Below are positions 55,615 through 64,000 of a stretch of 64,000 bases of DNA, one piece after another (the stretch's first letter is position 1; each line of letters starts with the position of its first letter). The notes under the pieces were generated by a model. The model was not told the DNA's origin, did no database searches, and worked only from the letters and a program-made list of their open reading frames with translations. The translations under genes and the position numbers were made by a program. This stretch comes from Bacteroidota bacterium (GTDB taxonomy: Bacteria > Bacteroidota > Bacteroidia > AKYH767-A > OLB10): NCBI GenBank assembly GCA_016717325.1, contig JADKFV010000003.1, positions 1 through 64,000 on the forward strand, given 5' to 3'.

Positions 55615-56574
55615 CTATAAAGCTTTATTAGAAACAACTTTCAAATGCATAAGCATATCTTCCGTCATTTTATCTAAATCATAATCATGCTTCCAACCCC
55701 AATGTTCGCGTGCCGAACTATCATCAATGCTTTGAGGCCAACTATCGGCAATTGCTTGTCGCGAATCGGGTACACACGTCATTTCAAATTCCGGAATATG
55801 CGCACGTATACTCGAGGCTATTTCGATGGGTGTAAAATCAACGGCCGATAAATTATAAGCGGAGCGTATTTTTATTCTAGACGATTCGGCTTCCATCAAG
55901 CTTGTTGTAGCACGAATGGCATCGGGCATGTACATCATTGGTAAACGGGTATCTTCGCGTAGATAACAATTATATGATTTTTTATTCAATGCCTCATGAT
56001 AAATTGCCACAGCATAATCTGTAGTGCCACCACCCGGATCGGTTTTATAACTTATTAAACCGGGATACCGTATACTACGAACATCAACATTATATTTTGC
56101 ATTATAATACTCACACCATCTTTCACCGGCAAGTTTCGAAATTCCATAAACTGTTGAAGGCTCCATAATAGTATATTGTGGAGTTTGTATACGAGGTGTA
56201 GTTGGGCCGAAAACAGCAATGCTGCTTGGCCAGAAGATTTTTAACGCTGGATTTTCTTTGGCGATATCAAGTATATTGAATAAGCCTTCCATATTCAATC
56301 GCCATGCCGATTTTACTTTCTGTTCGGCAGTTGCAGATAATAAAGCGGCAAGCAAATACACCTGAGTTATTTTATATTTTTTAATAGTATCAAATACTTT
56401 TTGTCCATCAAGCACATCAATAAATTCAAATGGCCCCTCACAACCAATCAGTATAGGTTGAGCTTTTAAGTCAGCAGCAACCACGTTTTCGTTGCCATAT
56501 TTTGTACGTAGAAACTGAACCAAATCGGTACCAATTTGTCCCGATGAACCAAGTATTAATATTCTTTCGCTCAT
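55615..56574 (-). CDS. NAD-dependent epimerase/SDR, L-threonine 3-dehydrogenase-like
   Basis: 319 residues from ATG 56574; 16 further in-frame residues upstream do not fit the family. ILILGSSGQIGTDLVQFL is the NAD-binding GxxGxxG, YGISKLAGERW carries the YxxxK pair, and YPGLISYKTDPGGGTTDYAVAIYHEA together with RLPMMYMPDAIRATTSLMEAE matches SDR-type L-threonine dehydrogenases, which oxidise threonine to 2-amino-3-ketobutyrate. No kbl partner is adjacent. A UDP-sugar epimerase is the alternative but fits these motifs less well. Confidence 0.85.
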   Translation of the reverse strand: MSERILILGSSGQIGTDLVQFLRTKYGNENVVAADLKAQPILIGCEGPFEFIDVLDGQKVFDTIKKYKITQVYLLAALLSATAEQKVKSAWRLNMEGLFNILDIAKENPALKIFWPSSIAVFGPTTPRIQTPQYTIMEPSTVYGISKLAGERWCEYYNAKYNVDVRSIRYPGLISYKTDPGGGTTDYAVAIYHEALNKKSYNCYLREDTRLPMMYMPDAIRATTSLMEAESSRIKIRSAYNLSAVDFTPIEIASSIRAHIPEFEMTCVPDSRQAIADSWPQSIDDSSAREHWGWKHDYDLDKMTEDMLMHLKVVSNKAL

Positions 56575-56864
56575 AAAATTATTTGTGTTGTGAGTAGGAC
56601 AAACGTAATTTATTTTAATCAATAATTTTCATGATTTTTTTTGACGGTTTTATAAGAATATTTTGGTGTTATAAAAAATATCTTCAAAGCGATTTATATC
56701 AAGTTTGCCGCACCTTACTCGTGCACCATTCATTCAGTTTTTTTAAACAATGCAAAAAGGCTATATTTTGAAACACTATAGAATCCGATTTCTAAAAGCG
56801 GTTATATCAATACCAATAAATTGAAAGTTCGAAATTTTATATATTCGCACAAAAATAAACAAGT

Positions 56865-57311
56865 ATGGATTTAGCGGAAAAAATTAATAACGATATAAAA
56901 ACAGCAATGTTAAGTAAAGATGCTGTATCGTTAAGGGCATTGCGTGCAATTAAGGCAGCAATATTAATTTCAAATACCAGTGGTGGTGCTTCGATGTCGG
57001 AAGCCGATGAAGTAAAAATGTTGCAAAAATTGGTAAAGCAACGGCAAGATTCTATCGACATCTATAAGCAACAAAATCGCGAAGACCTGGCTGTAAGTGA
57101 AATAGAGGAAGTTGCTGTTATTCAAAAATATTTACCTCAAATGATGAGCGAAGCAGAAGTTCGCAGTGCATTGGTAATTATTAAAGAACAAACAGGCGCA
57201 TCGTCACCGGCAGACATGGGTAAAATGATGGGTGTAGCCTCGAAACAGCTTGCAGGCAAAGCCGACAATAAAATGATATCACAAATTATTAAAGAACTAT
57301 TGGCTTCATAA
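56865..57311 (+). CDS. YqeY/GatB-like domain protein
   Basis: 148 residues, the full length for the family: MDLAEKINNDIKTAMLSKDAVSLRALRAIKAAI, DEVKMLQKLVKQRQDSIDIYKQQNREDLAVSEIEEVAVIQKYLPQMMSEAEV and GKMMGVASKQLAGKADNKMISQIIKELL. Related to the tail domain of GatB, perhaps acting on tRNA; in vivo role not established. A TATATTCG close to the -7 consensus lies 17 bases before the ATG. Strong terminator after the stop. Confidence 0.9.
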   Translation: MDLAEKINNDIKTAMLSKDAVSLRALRAIKAAILISNTSGGASMSEADEVKMLQKLVKQRQDSIDIYKQQNREDLAVSEIEEVAVIQKYLPQMMSEAEVRSALVIIKEQTGASSPADMGKMMGVASKQLAGKADNKMISQIIKELLAS

Positions 57312-57331
57312 TCGTTTGTTGCATATCATAA

Positions 57332-57369
57332 AAAAAGCCCTGCGAATTTTACTTCGCAGGGCTTTTTTA
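57332..57369. terminator. Bidirectional intrinsic terminator
   Basis: AAAAAAGCCCTGCGAA (57332-57347) with TTCGCAGGGCTTTTTT (57354-57369), a perfect 16-base stem, between convergent genes. Confidence 0.95.
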
Positions 57370-57386
57370 GTATCTGTTGTAAAGCG

Positions 57387-60300
57387 TTATCTTATCAAAT
57401 TTACATTGCCATTGAATACATGCTTTTTACCTGTGTTTTCAAACACTTCAATTTGATAAACATAATTTCCAGCAGGGGCTTTATTTCCATTCCAGTCGGT
57501 GCCATCCCAAAAATTACGATTTACCGATTCGAAAACAGGTTGCCCCCACCGTGTAAATATTTTCTGTACGAAATTTTTATAGTTAATTCCCATGATTGCA
57601 AACTGGTCGTTCTTGCCATCGCCATTTGGTGTAAATGCGCTTGGAATATAAAACGCAAACTCATCCATCACTTCAACAATGTAGTAAATAGAATCGGTGC
57701 AGCCATGTTCATTTGTTACTATCAGCGAAACTATATATTTACCGGTATCTGCATACTCGTGTGATGGATTTTGCAAAAACGAACCCAATCCATTATCACC
57801 AAATGTCCAAACCCATTGATTAGGGTTGCCCGAACTTTCATCATAGAATTGTACCGTAGAGTAATACAATGTAGGTTTCTTTGGTGAAAAGTCGAAGTAC
57901 GCTACAGGCTTTTCAAATACTTCAATTATTGCAGGTTTTATTAAACGCGTTTCACAACCCTGTGGTGTAGTTACTGTAAGAGTTACATCAAATACGCCAT
58001 AGTCTTTGTAAACGTGCACCGGGTTTAAAAGCGTGGATGAATTACCATCACCAAATTGCCACAGCCATGTAGAACCATTTACAGTTTTTGTACTATCGAA
58101 GAATGCTACAGTGAGTGGTTGGCAGCCGCTATCCGGAGTCCACGTGAATGCAACACGAGGCGCTTCTATAGCTTTTACAATTATGCTATCAGTAACACGG
58201 GGAGTAGTACAACCATCCTTAGCAGTAATTACAATAACTGTGTCGCTGTTCACGGTAAAAGTGATAGAAGATGAAGCAATAAATGGCCCATTATTGTAAC
58301 TGTATGAATATATAGCATTGCCACCAGCCACCGTAATGCTTAAAGTAATGGGTTTGCCCTTGCAAATAGTGGCATCCGGAGAAATGGAAGTGATAGTTAA
58401 TGGTGGACGAACTATTACTGTTGCCACAGCAGTAGTAGAACAATTCTTAGCATCGGTAACGGTAACAGTATACGATGTTGTTGTTACTGGCGAAACAGTT
58501 AATCCGGCATTAGTGCCACCTGTGCTCCAAACATATTTGTAAGGTAAAGTCCCACCGGAAGGCACAACAGCAAATGTTGAAGATTCGCCAATGCATATTG
58601 TATCGTTTGGAATTGCAAGCGTAGTGAGTTGCGGAGGCTCGGTAATGGAAACGGTAATTGTGGCCGAGCATCCTTTCGAATCTGTAACTGTAATGGTATA
58701 CGTTATGGCACTTAATTGATTGTTGGTTGCATTTGTGTTGCCATCCGACCATAAGTAACCAAAAGGAGAAGCTCCTCCTGCAACACTAACAGTGGCAGCA
58801 CCATCGTTGCCTCCAAAGCAGGAAACATTTTTAATGTTAATCATATTCAATACCAATTGTGGAACAACAACAATGTTTACTGTATCGTAAACGGCAGGGC
58901 TTCCACAATTATCAGTAAGCTGAACAACCAAAGTAGTATCACCTGCAGGAATAAAGTTCAACGGAGTTCCATTGCCCGCCCCGTTATTCCAGATGTAATT
59001 ATAAACTCCATTTCCGCCTCCGGCATTTGCGACAATAACAACGTTGTCACCTGTACAAACTGTAGTATCGTTACTTGCAACAATGCTTAGGGCAGGGTTC
59101 ACAGTAACTGTTACACTTTGGGTTAACGTACATCCTTTAGCATCGGTAACAGTTACCGTATACGATGTAGTGCTATTGGGAGTAACTGTAATACTTGCAG
59201 CAGTGGAGCCCGAGCTCCATGAATATGAATATGCAGGAGTACCACCACCATACACCGGAGTGATAGTAGTGTTTTGTGATAAGCAAATGGTCACGTTGGC
59301 CATACCTGTAATGGTAAGTGCAGTAGGTTGAGTGATATTAACTGTAGCACTCATAGTACAATTATTGCCATCGGTTAAGGTTACCGTATAATTTCCTGCC
59401 GCAAGTCCTGTAGCAGTATTTGTGGTTTGTCCATTGCTCCAAAGGTAGGCGTATGCCGGTATACCACCATTTATGCTTACTTGTGCCGAACCATTATTTC
59501 CGCCATTGCAAGAAACATTAACTACAATCGGAAAAGTTAATATCATGGGAGTAACAACAGTAATGTGCATAGTATCGTAAACCGCAGGACTACCACAGTT
59601 ATCGGTTAACTTTATAATCAAAGTTGTATCAGCTGTTGGATTAATTGTAAACGAGTTTGTTGAATTTAATCCCCCATTCCAACTATAAATAAATGCGCCA
59701 TTTCCTCCGCCCGGAGAAGCTGTAACTGTAACACCTGCGCCACTGCAAATAATGGTATCCTTAGGAGCGGTAACAGTTAATGCAGGATTAACGGTTATTG
59801 TAACCGATTGGGTTTTGGTACAACCCTTCGAATCGGTAACTGTTACAGTATACGTTGTGGCAGTTGTGGGGCTTACTGTTATGGTACTAGTTGTTTGCGC
59901 AGAACTCCATATGTAAGTATAAGTAGGAGTACCACCATTCACTACAGGGGTAATAGTTGCATTTTGTGACAAGCAAATTGTGGCATTAGGCATACCAGTT
60001 ATAGCCAATGCTGTTGGTTGTGTTATTACTACAGATGAAGACATTGAACAGGTGTTCCCGTCTGTTATAGTAACAGTGTATGTGCCACTTGCTAAGCCAG
60101 TTGATGTAGCATTGGTTTGACCATTGCTCCATGCATAAACAAAAACCGGAACTCCACCAACAATAGCCACGGTTGCTGAACCATTGCTTCCACCATTGCA
60201 TGATACATTTACCACAGTTGGGAAATTTAATACCATGGGAGTAATAACATAAATGTGAACTGTATCGTACACCGCAGGCGTGCCACAGTTATCTGTAAGC

Positions 60301-62699
60301 TTTATAATTAAGGTTGTATCTTTTGTTGGGTTAACAATAAAACCGGATGTGATATTGAGCCCTCCATTCCAGTTGTAGGTGTAGGTTGTATTACCTCCAC
60401 CTGCTAGGCAACTCACATTTACAGCACTGCCCGAACAAATAGTAGTGTCGTTTGATGCGGTAACAGTGAGCGCAGGTGAAACATAGACAGTAACCGATTG
60501 TGTTTTTGTGCAACCTTTATTATCGGTAACAGTAACTGTATACGATGTAGTAACTGCCGGGCTTACGCTTAGTAATGCATTCGTATTTCCATTACTCCAC
60601 GAATAAATGTAAGGCCCTGTTCCTCCACTTCCGGCAGGTGTAATGCTCGAAAACTGGCTTAGGCAAATGGTGTCATTTAATGCATTAATAATTGACAGAA
60701 CTGTTGGTTGAGTGATGTTAACCGAAACTGTTGAAGTGCAATTGTTGGCATCGGTTACAGTGACGGTATATGTGCCCGAGGCAAGCCCTGTTGCAGTTTG
60801 AATGGTTTGAGCATTGCTCCACAAATAAGTCATAGCACCGGTACAATTGGCGCAACCTGCTGTAGCTGTACCATTTGTACCGCCATTGCACGAAACGTTT
60901 ACGCTATTGGGTATACTTGCTGTTACCGAAGAAGATGCACCAACAACTGCCGTTGCAGTTTTAGTACAGCCTTTACTATCTGTTACAGTAATAGTATACG
61001 TACCAGAAGCTACGGGAGAAATAGTGTCGTTACTGTTTGCATTTGACCATAAATATGTATAAGGGCCTGTTCCACCGCCTCCTGTGACATAGGCCAGGCC
61101 ATTATTCAATCCACAGGTGGTGGTTTGTGTATTTGTTACAGCAGTTACTGCTGTAGCTGGTTGCGTAATAACTACAGTGGCAGTTGAAGTACATCCACCC
61201 ACATTGTCGGTTACAGTTACTGTATAGGTACCAGCAGCCAAACCTACTGCCGTTGCATTGGTTTGTGCATTAGACCACAGATAAGTGTATCCTCCGGAAC
61301 CATTGGCTCCACTGCCGGTTGCTGTACCTGTGGAGGCTCCAAAGCAATTGACATTTACATTAGCAGGTATTGAAGCTACCACACCTGCTGTTTGATTCAC
61401 CGCCACAGTTGCAGTGACTGTACAGTTGTTGGCATCCTTAACTGTAACTGTATACGTGCCAGCGCCAAGGCCGGTAGCATTTGAAGTAGTAGCAGCCGAT
61501 GACCATAAATAAGTATAAGGGCCAGTTCCCCCAGCATTAACTGTAACGCTTGCCGAACCTGTGGTTGCTCCACATGCAGAAGTGGTGGAGGCAGTAACAT
61601 AAGCCCAGGCAGTAGGGGCAGTAATGATAAATGTTTTAATATCGGGGCAACCTCCACCTTTCGAAACTGTAACGGTATACGTGCCGGCTGATAATCCTGT
61701 TGGGTTTGCGGTGGTATTGCCATTCGACCATAAGTAAGTGTATGGACCTGGCGGAGAAGTTACAGAAACATTTATGGCACCATCGGCACCACCCGGGCAA
61801 GTAACATTCGTGACGACATTATTATAAACATATGAGCCAATATTAAATATGATACTAGTAGGAATCAAGCACGAATTGGAACACACATCATCAATGTTGC
61901 TAATAATATCGAGTGTGTATGCTCCAAGGAAATTTGCTCCCGGAGTAAATTTAAAAATGAATGTACGGGCATAGCCACAAACCGAACCGCAATTAGGAGA
62001 TGTAACACTTGTAATTGTCATAGGGTTTCCTTGTGGATCAGTCAAAACGAAATCGGAAATCTGAACCGAAGAACATTGGATGTTTTCAGTAAATGTTACT
62101 TGAAAGGAGTCCTGACCACAAACAAAGTTTGTATTTACACTGTCGATTGCGGGAGGCGTGATATGCAAAATACTTGCCGTTGAAAGCCAGAAGCTAATAG
62201 TGTAACCATTAGGCGACACAGTAAACTGACTTACAGTGATAACATAGGGTTCGCCTATCAATACAGGAATGGGAGGTTCATTTTGTGCACCTGGTAATCC
62301 ATTAGGTCCTGTTACACCAGGAGTTCCAGCAAAATTGCAAGCTACTTCAAGGCTAGGGTTAGAAAAAATATCGGAGCAATTGGCACTTGATAAATTATAA
62401 ACTGCCCAATCATAATCATCAGTTAATACATTTGGGGTAATGGAGAAGTTAAGAAGACCGCTCGATTGCACAGTAAAAATGTACCATACGTCATTCTTTT
62501 CACCTTGACCAAGACAGGAAATAGTTTTGTTTATTTCATTCGGCAAAGTGCCTTGCCCACTGTAAGCATTCAACTCATTGTAAATGTTTTGGCAAATAGG
62601 TATGGCACAGGGGCAGTCCTGTACAGTTTGCGCGACCGTATCTTGCACTCCACAAAGGAAAATAAATAGCCCAAAAATGTAATTTTTCATAGCTTTCAT
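57387..62699 (-). CDS. SprB-repeat gliding/adhesin-type protein with CHU_C (T9SS type B) C-terminus
   Basis: 1770 residues from ATG 62699 (signal MKAMKNYIFGLFIFLCGVQDTVAQ); an upstream start at 62735 would add 12 residues. Residues about 25-290 form an N-terminal module (DCPCAIPICQNIYNELNAYSG, then jelly-roll-like). From about 290 to 1500 lies a series of SprB-type and Ig-like repeats (VSCNGGSNGSA, YLWSNGQTT, GLAAGNYTVTVTD), at least a dozen, ending in two PKD domains (about 1520-1690, WLWQFGDGNSS and WVWTFGDNGLG). The last 85 residues (IPSAFTPNGDGKNDQF ... GNYVYQIEV) are the CHU_C gliding-associated C-terminal domain. Probably a cell-surface adhesin moved by the gliding machinery. Frame intact despite its length. 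Confidence 0.9.
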   Translation of the reverse strand: MKAMKNYIFGLFIFLCGVQDTVAQTVQDCPCAIPICQNIYNELNAYSGQGTLPNEINKTISCLGQGEKNDVWYIFTVQSSGLLNFSITPNVLTDDYDWAVYNLSSANCSDIFSNPSLEVACNFAGTPGVTGPNGLPGAQNEPPIPVLIGEPYVITVSQFTVSPNGYTISFWLSTASILHITPPAIDSVNTNFVCGQDSFQVTFTENIQCSSVQISDFVLTDPQGNPMTITSVTSPNCGSVCGYARTFIFKFTPGANFLGAYTLDIISNIDDVCSNSCLIPTSIIFNIGSYVYNNVVTNVTCPGGADGAINVSVTSPPGPYTYLWSNGNTTANPTGLSAGTYTVTVSKGGGCPDIKTFIITAPTAWAYVTASTTSACGATTGSASVTVNAGGTGPYTYLWSSAATTSNATGLGAGTYTVTVKDANNCTVTATVAVNQTAGVVASIPANVNVNCFGASTGTATGSGANGSGGYTYLWSNAQTNATAVGLAAGTYTVTVTDNVGGCTSTATVVITQPATAVTAVTNTQTTTCGLNNGLAYVTGGGGTGPYTYLWSNANSNDTISPVASGTYTITVTDSKGCTKTATAVVGASSSVTASIPNSVNVSCNGGTNGTATAGCANCTGAMTYLWSNAQTIQTATGLASGTYTVTVTDANNCTSTVSVNITQPTVLSIINALNDTICLSQFSSITPAGSGGTGPYIYSWSNGNTNALLSVSPAVTTSYTVTVTDNKGCTKTQSVTVYVSPALTVTASNDTTICSGSAVNVSCLAGGGNTTYTYNWNGGLNITSGFIVNPTKDTTLIIKLTDNCGTPAVYDTVHIYVITPMVLNFPTVVNVSCNGGSNGSATVAIVGGVPVFVYAWSNGQTNATSTGLASGTYTVTITDGNTCSMSSSVVITQPTALAITGMPNATICLSQNATITPVVNGGTPTYTYIWSSAQTTSTITVSPTTATTYTVTVTDSKGCTKTQSVTITVNPALTVTAPKDTIICSGAGVTVTASPGGGNGAFIYSWNGGLNSTNSFTINPTADTTLIIKLTDNCGSPAVYDTMHITVVTPMILTFPIVVNVSCNGGNNGSAQVSINGGIPAYAYLWSNGQTTNTATGLAAGNYTVTLTDGNNCTMSATVNITQPTALTITGMANVTICLSQNTTITPVYGGGTPAYSYSWSSGSTAASITVTPNSTTSYTVTVTDAKGCTLTQSVTVTVNPALSIVASNDTTVCTGDNVVIVANAGGGNGVYNYIWNNGAGNGTPLNFIPAGDTTLVVQLTDNCGSPAVYDTVNIVVVPQLVLNMINIKNVSCFGGNDGAATVSVAGGASPFGYLWSDGNTNATNNQLSAITYTITVTDSKGCSATITVSITEPPQLTTLAIPNDTICIGESSTFAVVPSGGTLPYKYVWSTGGTNAGLTVSPVTTTSYTVTVTDAKNCSTTAVATVIVRPPLTITSISPDATICKGKPITLSITVAGGNAIYSYSYNNGPFIASSSITFTVNSDTVIVITAKDGCTTPRVTDSIIVKAIEAPRVAFTWTPDSGCQPLTVAFFDSTKTVNGSTWLWQFGDGNSSTLLNPVHVYKDYGVFDVTLTVTTPQGCETRLIKPAIIEVFEKPVAYFDFSPKKPTLYYSTVQFYDESSGNPNQWVWTFGDNGLGSFLQNPSHEYADTGKYIVSLIVTNEHGCTDSIYYIVEVMDEFAFYIPSAFTPNGDGKNDQFAIMGINYKNFVQKIFTRWGQPVFESVNRNFWDGTDWNGNKAPAGNYVYQIEVFENTGKKHVFNGNVNLIR

Positions 62700-62760
62700 A
62701 ATGATAATATATAATTTATCGTAAAGTAATAACATTTCATATTAAAAAACAAAGGATTTT

Positions 62761-64000
62761 TTACTGAGAAGAATTATTTATTCTACCCCATAAACTCCGC
62801 AAATCACGTGCTGAAATTTTAAGGTCGCTCAGTTGTAGTTTTAAATCCTTGACGAAACAGTAAAAAAGAAAAAGAAATATGCTGCCATAGGCTATGTTAG
62901 TGGTTGCAATGGCACCATAGTAGCAATGATTTTTTATCAAAAAAGCACCAATTATAAAGGTGCAAAATATTCCAATAATGGCGGACTTTAAATTAATGTG
63001 GACTTTTGAAATTCCTGAAAAATAATGAGCAATAATATTTACTACCCCCATAAAAACCAGCCCAGGGGCACTAAATAGAATTATATCTTTTATTTGGATA
63101 AACTGGTCTCCAAAAATCAGGGAATAGAAACCGGCAGGCATACATATTAAGCCCAATGTTCCCAATAGCGTGATTGAAAACGATGCCTTTAAGAAAAGCA
63201 ATGTAGTGTTTCGTATTTCTACTTGATCAATGGCATTTACAATTTTGGGATAAAGAATATTTGACAAACTTCGGGTAAAAATCCATACCGACTCGGCAAT
63301 GGACATTGCAGTAGAATATATGCCCAACGTTGCTGTGCCACAATACAATTCAATCAGATAATACGTAAACCGATAATTTAAAAATTGAATAAGATTTGTG
63401 CTTTGAATTACCTTGCCATACTGCCACACTACCTTAATAAGTTCCGCAATTTTTAAAGTATTTAGAGAGGCGTTATTCTCATTTCTCAAGAAGAAAAAAC
63501 TCCAAATCCACACCATCATATTTGCGCATAGCGCTGCACCAATGAATGCCGAAACCCCGGATATTCGCAGTAATTGAAATGCGAAAATAAAGAACAACAG
63601 GTGTAATAATATTTGAAATAAATTAAGCATATTTTGTTTTGCCACTTTTTCGGTGCCCATAAGTATGCTGTTGTTGGTAACAAAAAAACATTGAGCCATC
63701 GATAATAAAAAGGTGAGAAAAATGTATTGGTCAGGAATAATGTTTGCAAAATAAAAAATGGAATTGATAGCTACACAACATATTAAAGCCCACACATAAG
63801 AAACAAGAATGAGTTGTGTCGATTTTATTTTTTTTGTGAAATAGATGAGCGAATTACCACCAAAAACTTGATGTACTAAACCACACACGGTAATATTTAA
63901 AATTATAAGACTGATAATTCCACGACCATCAGCACCCAGCCATCTGGCCGAAAGTATGACGAGTAAAAAACTCAGAACCGAAGCGCCAAGTCGTGTAACA
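62761..64000 (-). CDS. Polysaccharide/oligosaccharide flippase (Wzx-like), 5' end cut by the window
   Basis: The open frame continues to the right edge; an internal GTG at 63888 is not the true start because VLSARWLGADGRGIISLIIL is coding upstream of it. About 413 residues are visible, with many hydrophobic segments (LLILVSYVWALICCVAINSIFY, YIFLTFLLSMAQCFF and others). ARWLGADGRGI is a typical first-loop sequence of MATE/Wzx-type lipid-linked sugar flippases, which turn oligosaccharide units across the inner membrane in O-antigen or capsule synthesis. The gene lies upstream of the adhesin gene, with a 61-base gap. Confidence 0.82.
   Translation of the reverse strand, partial: VTRLGASVLSFLLVILSARWLGADGRGIISLIILNITVCGLVHQVFGGNSLIYFTKKIKSTQLILVSYVWALICCVAINSIFYFANIIPDQYIFLTFLLSMAQCFFVTNNSILMGTEKVAKQNMLNLFQILLHLLFFIFAFQLLRISGVSAFIGAALCANMMVWIWSFFFLRNENNASLNTLKIAELIKVVWQYGKVIQSTNLIQFLNYRFTYYLIELYCGTATLGIYSTAMSIAESVWIFTRSLSNILYPKIVNAIDQVEIRNTTLLFLKASFSITLLGTLGLICMPAGFYSLIFGDQFIQIKDIILFSAPGLVFMGVVNIIAHYFSGISKVHINLKSAIIGIFCTFIIGAFLIKNHCYYGAIATTNIAYGSIFLFLFYCFVKDLKLQLSDLKISARDLRSLWGRINNSSQ

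Noticed and set aside
63888..64000. GTG at 63888 as the start of the flippase
   Set aside because: The frame continues to the window edge with sequence typical of the first flippase helix (ARWLGADGRG).

Overview
This AT-rich window comes from a member of the Bacteroidota, probably a Chitinophagales/Sphingobacteriia-like lineage. The evidence is a large set of Type IX secretion (T9SS) cargo proteins with C-terminal sorting domains, SprB-type adhesin repeats, a CHU_C-type C-terminus, start codons without Shine-Dalgarno sequences, and promoters of the Bacteroidota type (TTTG ... TAnnTTTG). No tRNA, rRNA or CRISPR array was recognised.

Layout. 1-1800: the end of a tryptophan 2,3-dioxygenase, folK (broken by two 1-base indels) and a deoxynucleoside kinase. 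1918-10373: an OmpA-family outer membrane protein, two tandem paralogous T9SS cargo proteins, a lipoprotein and a frameshifted secreted esterase. 10418-13960: a mobile-element cluster made of an IS110-family element, an IS3-family element and GTCATTG-type dispersed repeats. 14118-22774: housekeeping genes (pgk, cvpA, alaS), an amino-acid permease, a BNR-type propeller protein and small envelope proteins. 23187-31815: two further T9SS cargo proteins (one heavily frameshifted), a small secreted protein and an MsbA-like ABC exporter. 31977-40201: a MerR/B12-binding regulator, a GT2 glycosyltransferase, a membrane-anchored papain-like protease and a 1519-residue SprB-repeat protein. 40604-42252: a second IS110 copy in inverse orientation. 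42339-57311: a small conserved protein, a lipoprotein, a cyclophilin, pheS, mgtE, a thioredoxin-like protein, a hydroxyacid dehydrogenase, a GH92 glycosidase, an M28 peptidase, a coiled-coil protein, cysS, an L-threonine dehydrogenase-like SDR and a YqeY protein. 57387-64000: a 1770-residue SprB-repeat/CHU_C protein and the C-terminal part of a polysaccharide flippase.

How the genes fit together. The seven T9SS cargoes and the OmpA protein point to a surface-active, probably gliding or polymer-degrading cell. GH92, the esterase, the C1 and M28 peptidases and the SprB adhesins would act outside the cytoplasm or at the surface. The rest is core metabolism and translation, mostly single genes separated by clear intrinsic terminators.

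The most interesting material lies in the mobile elements. The IS3-family element carries, beyond its transposase, a compact series of stems bounded by a Bacteroidota -7 promoter element and an intrinsic terminator, which looks like an IS-borne small RNA. The two IS110 copies share a 5' non-coding region with no differences that I could find, of the kind that encodes bridge RNA in this family, and both sit at GTCATTG in palindromic dispersed repeats. Single-base frame breaks, mostly in A/T homopolymers, are concentrated in a few genes and in both transposases, and the two IS110 copies carry different breaks.
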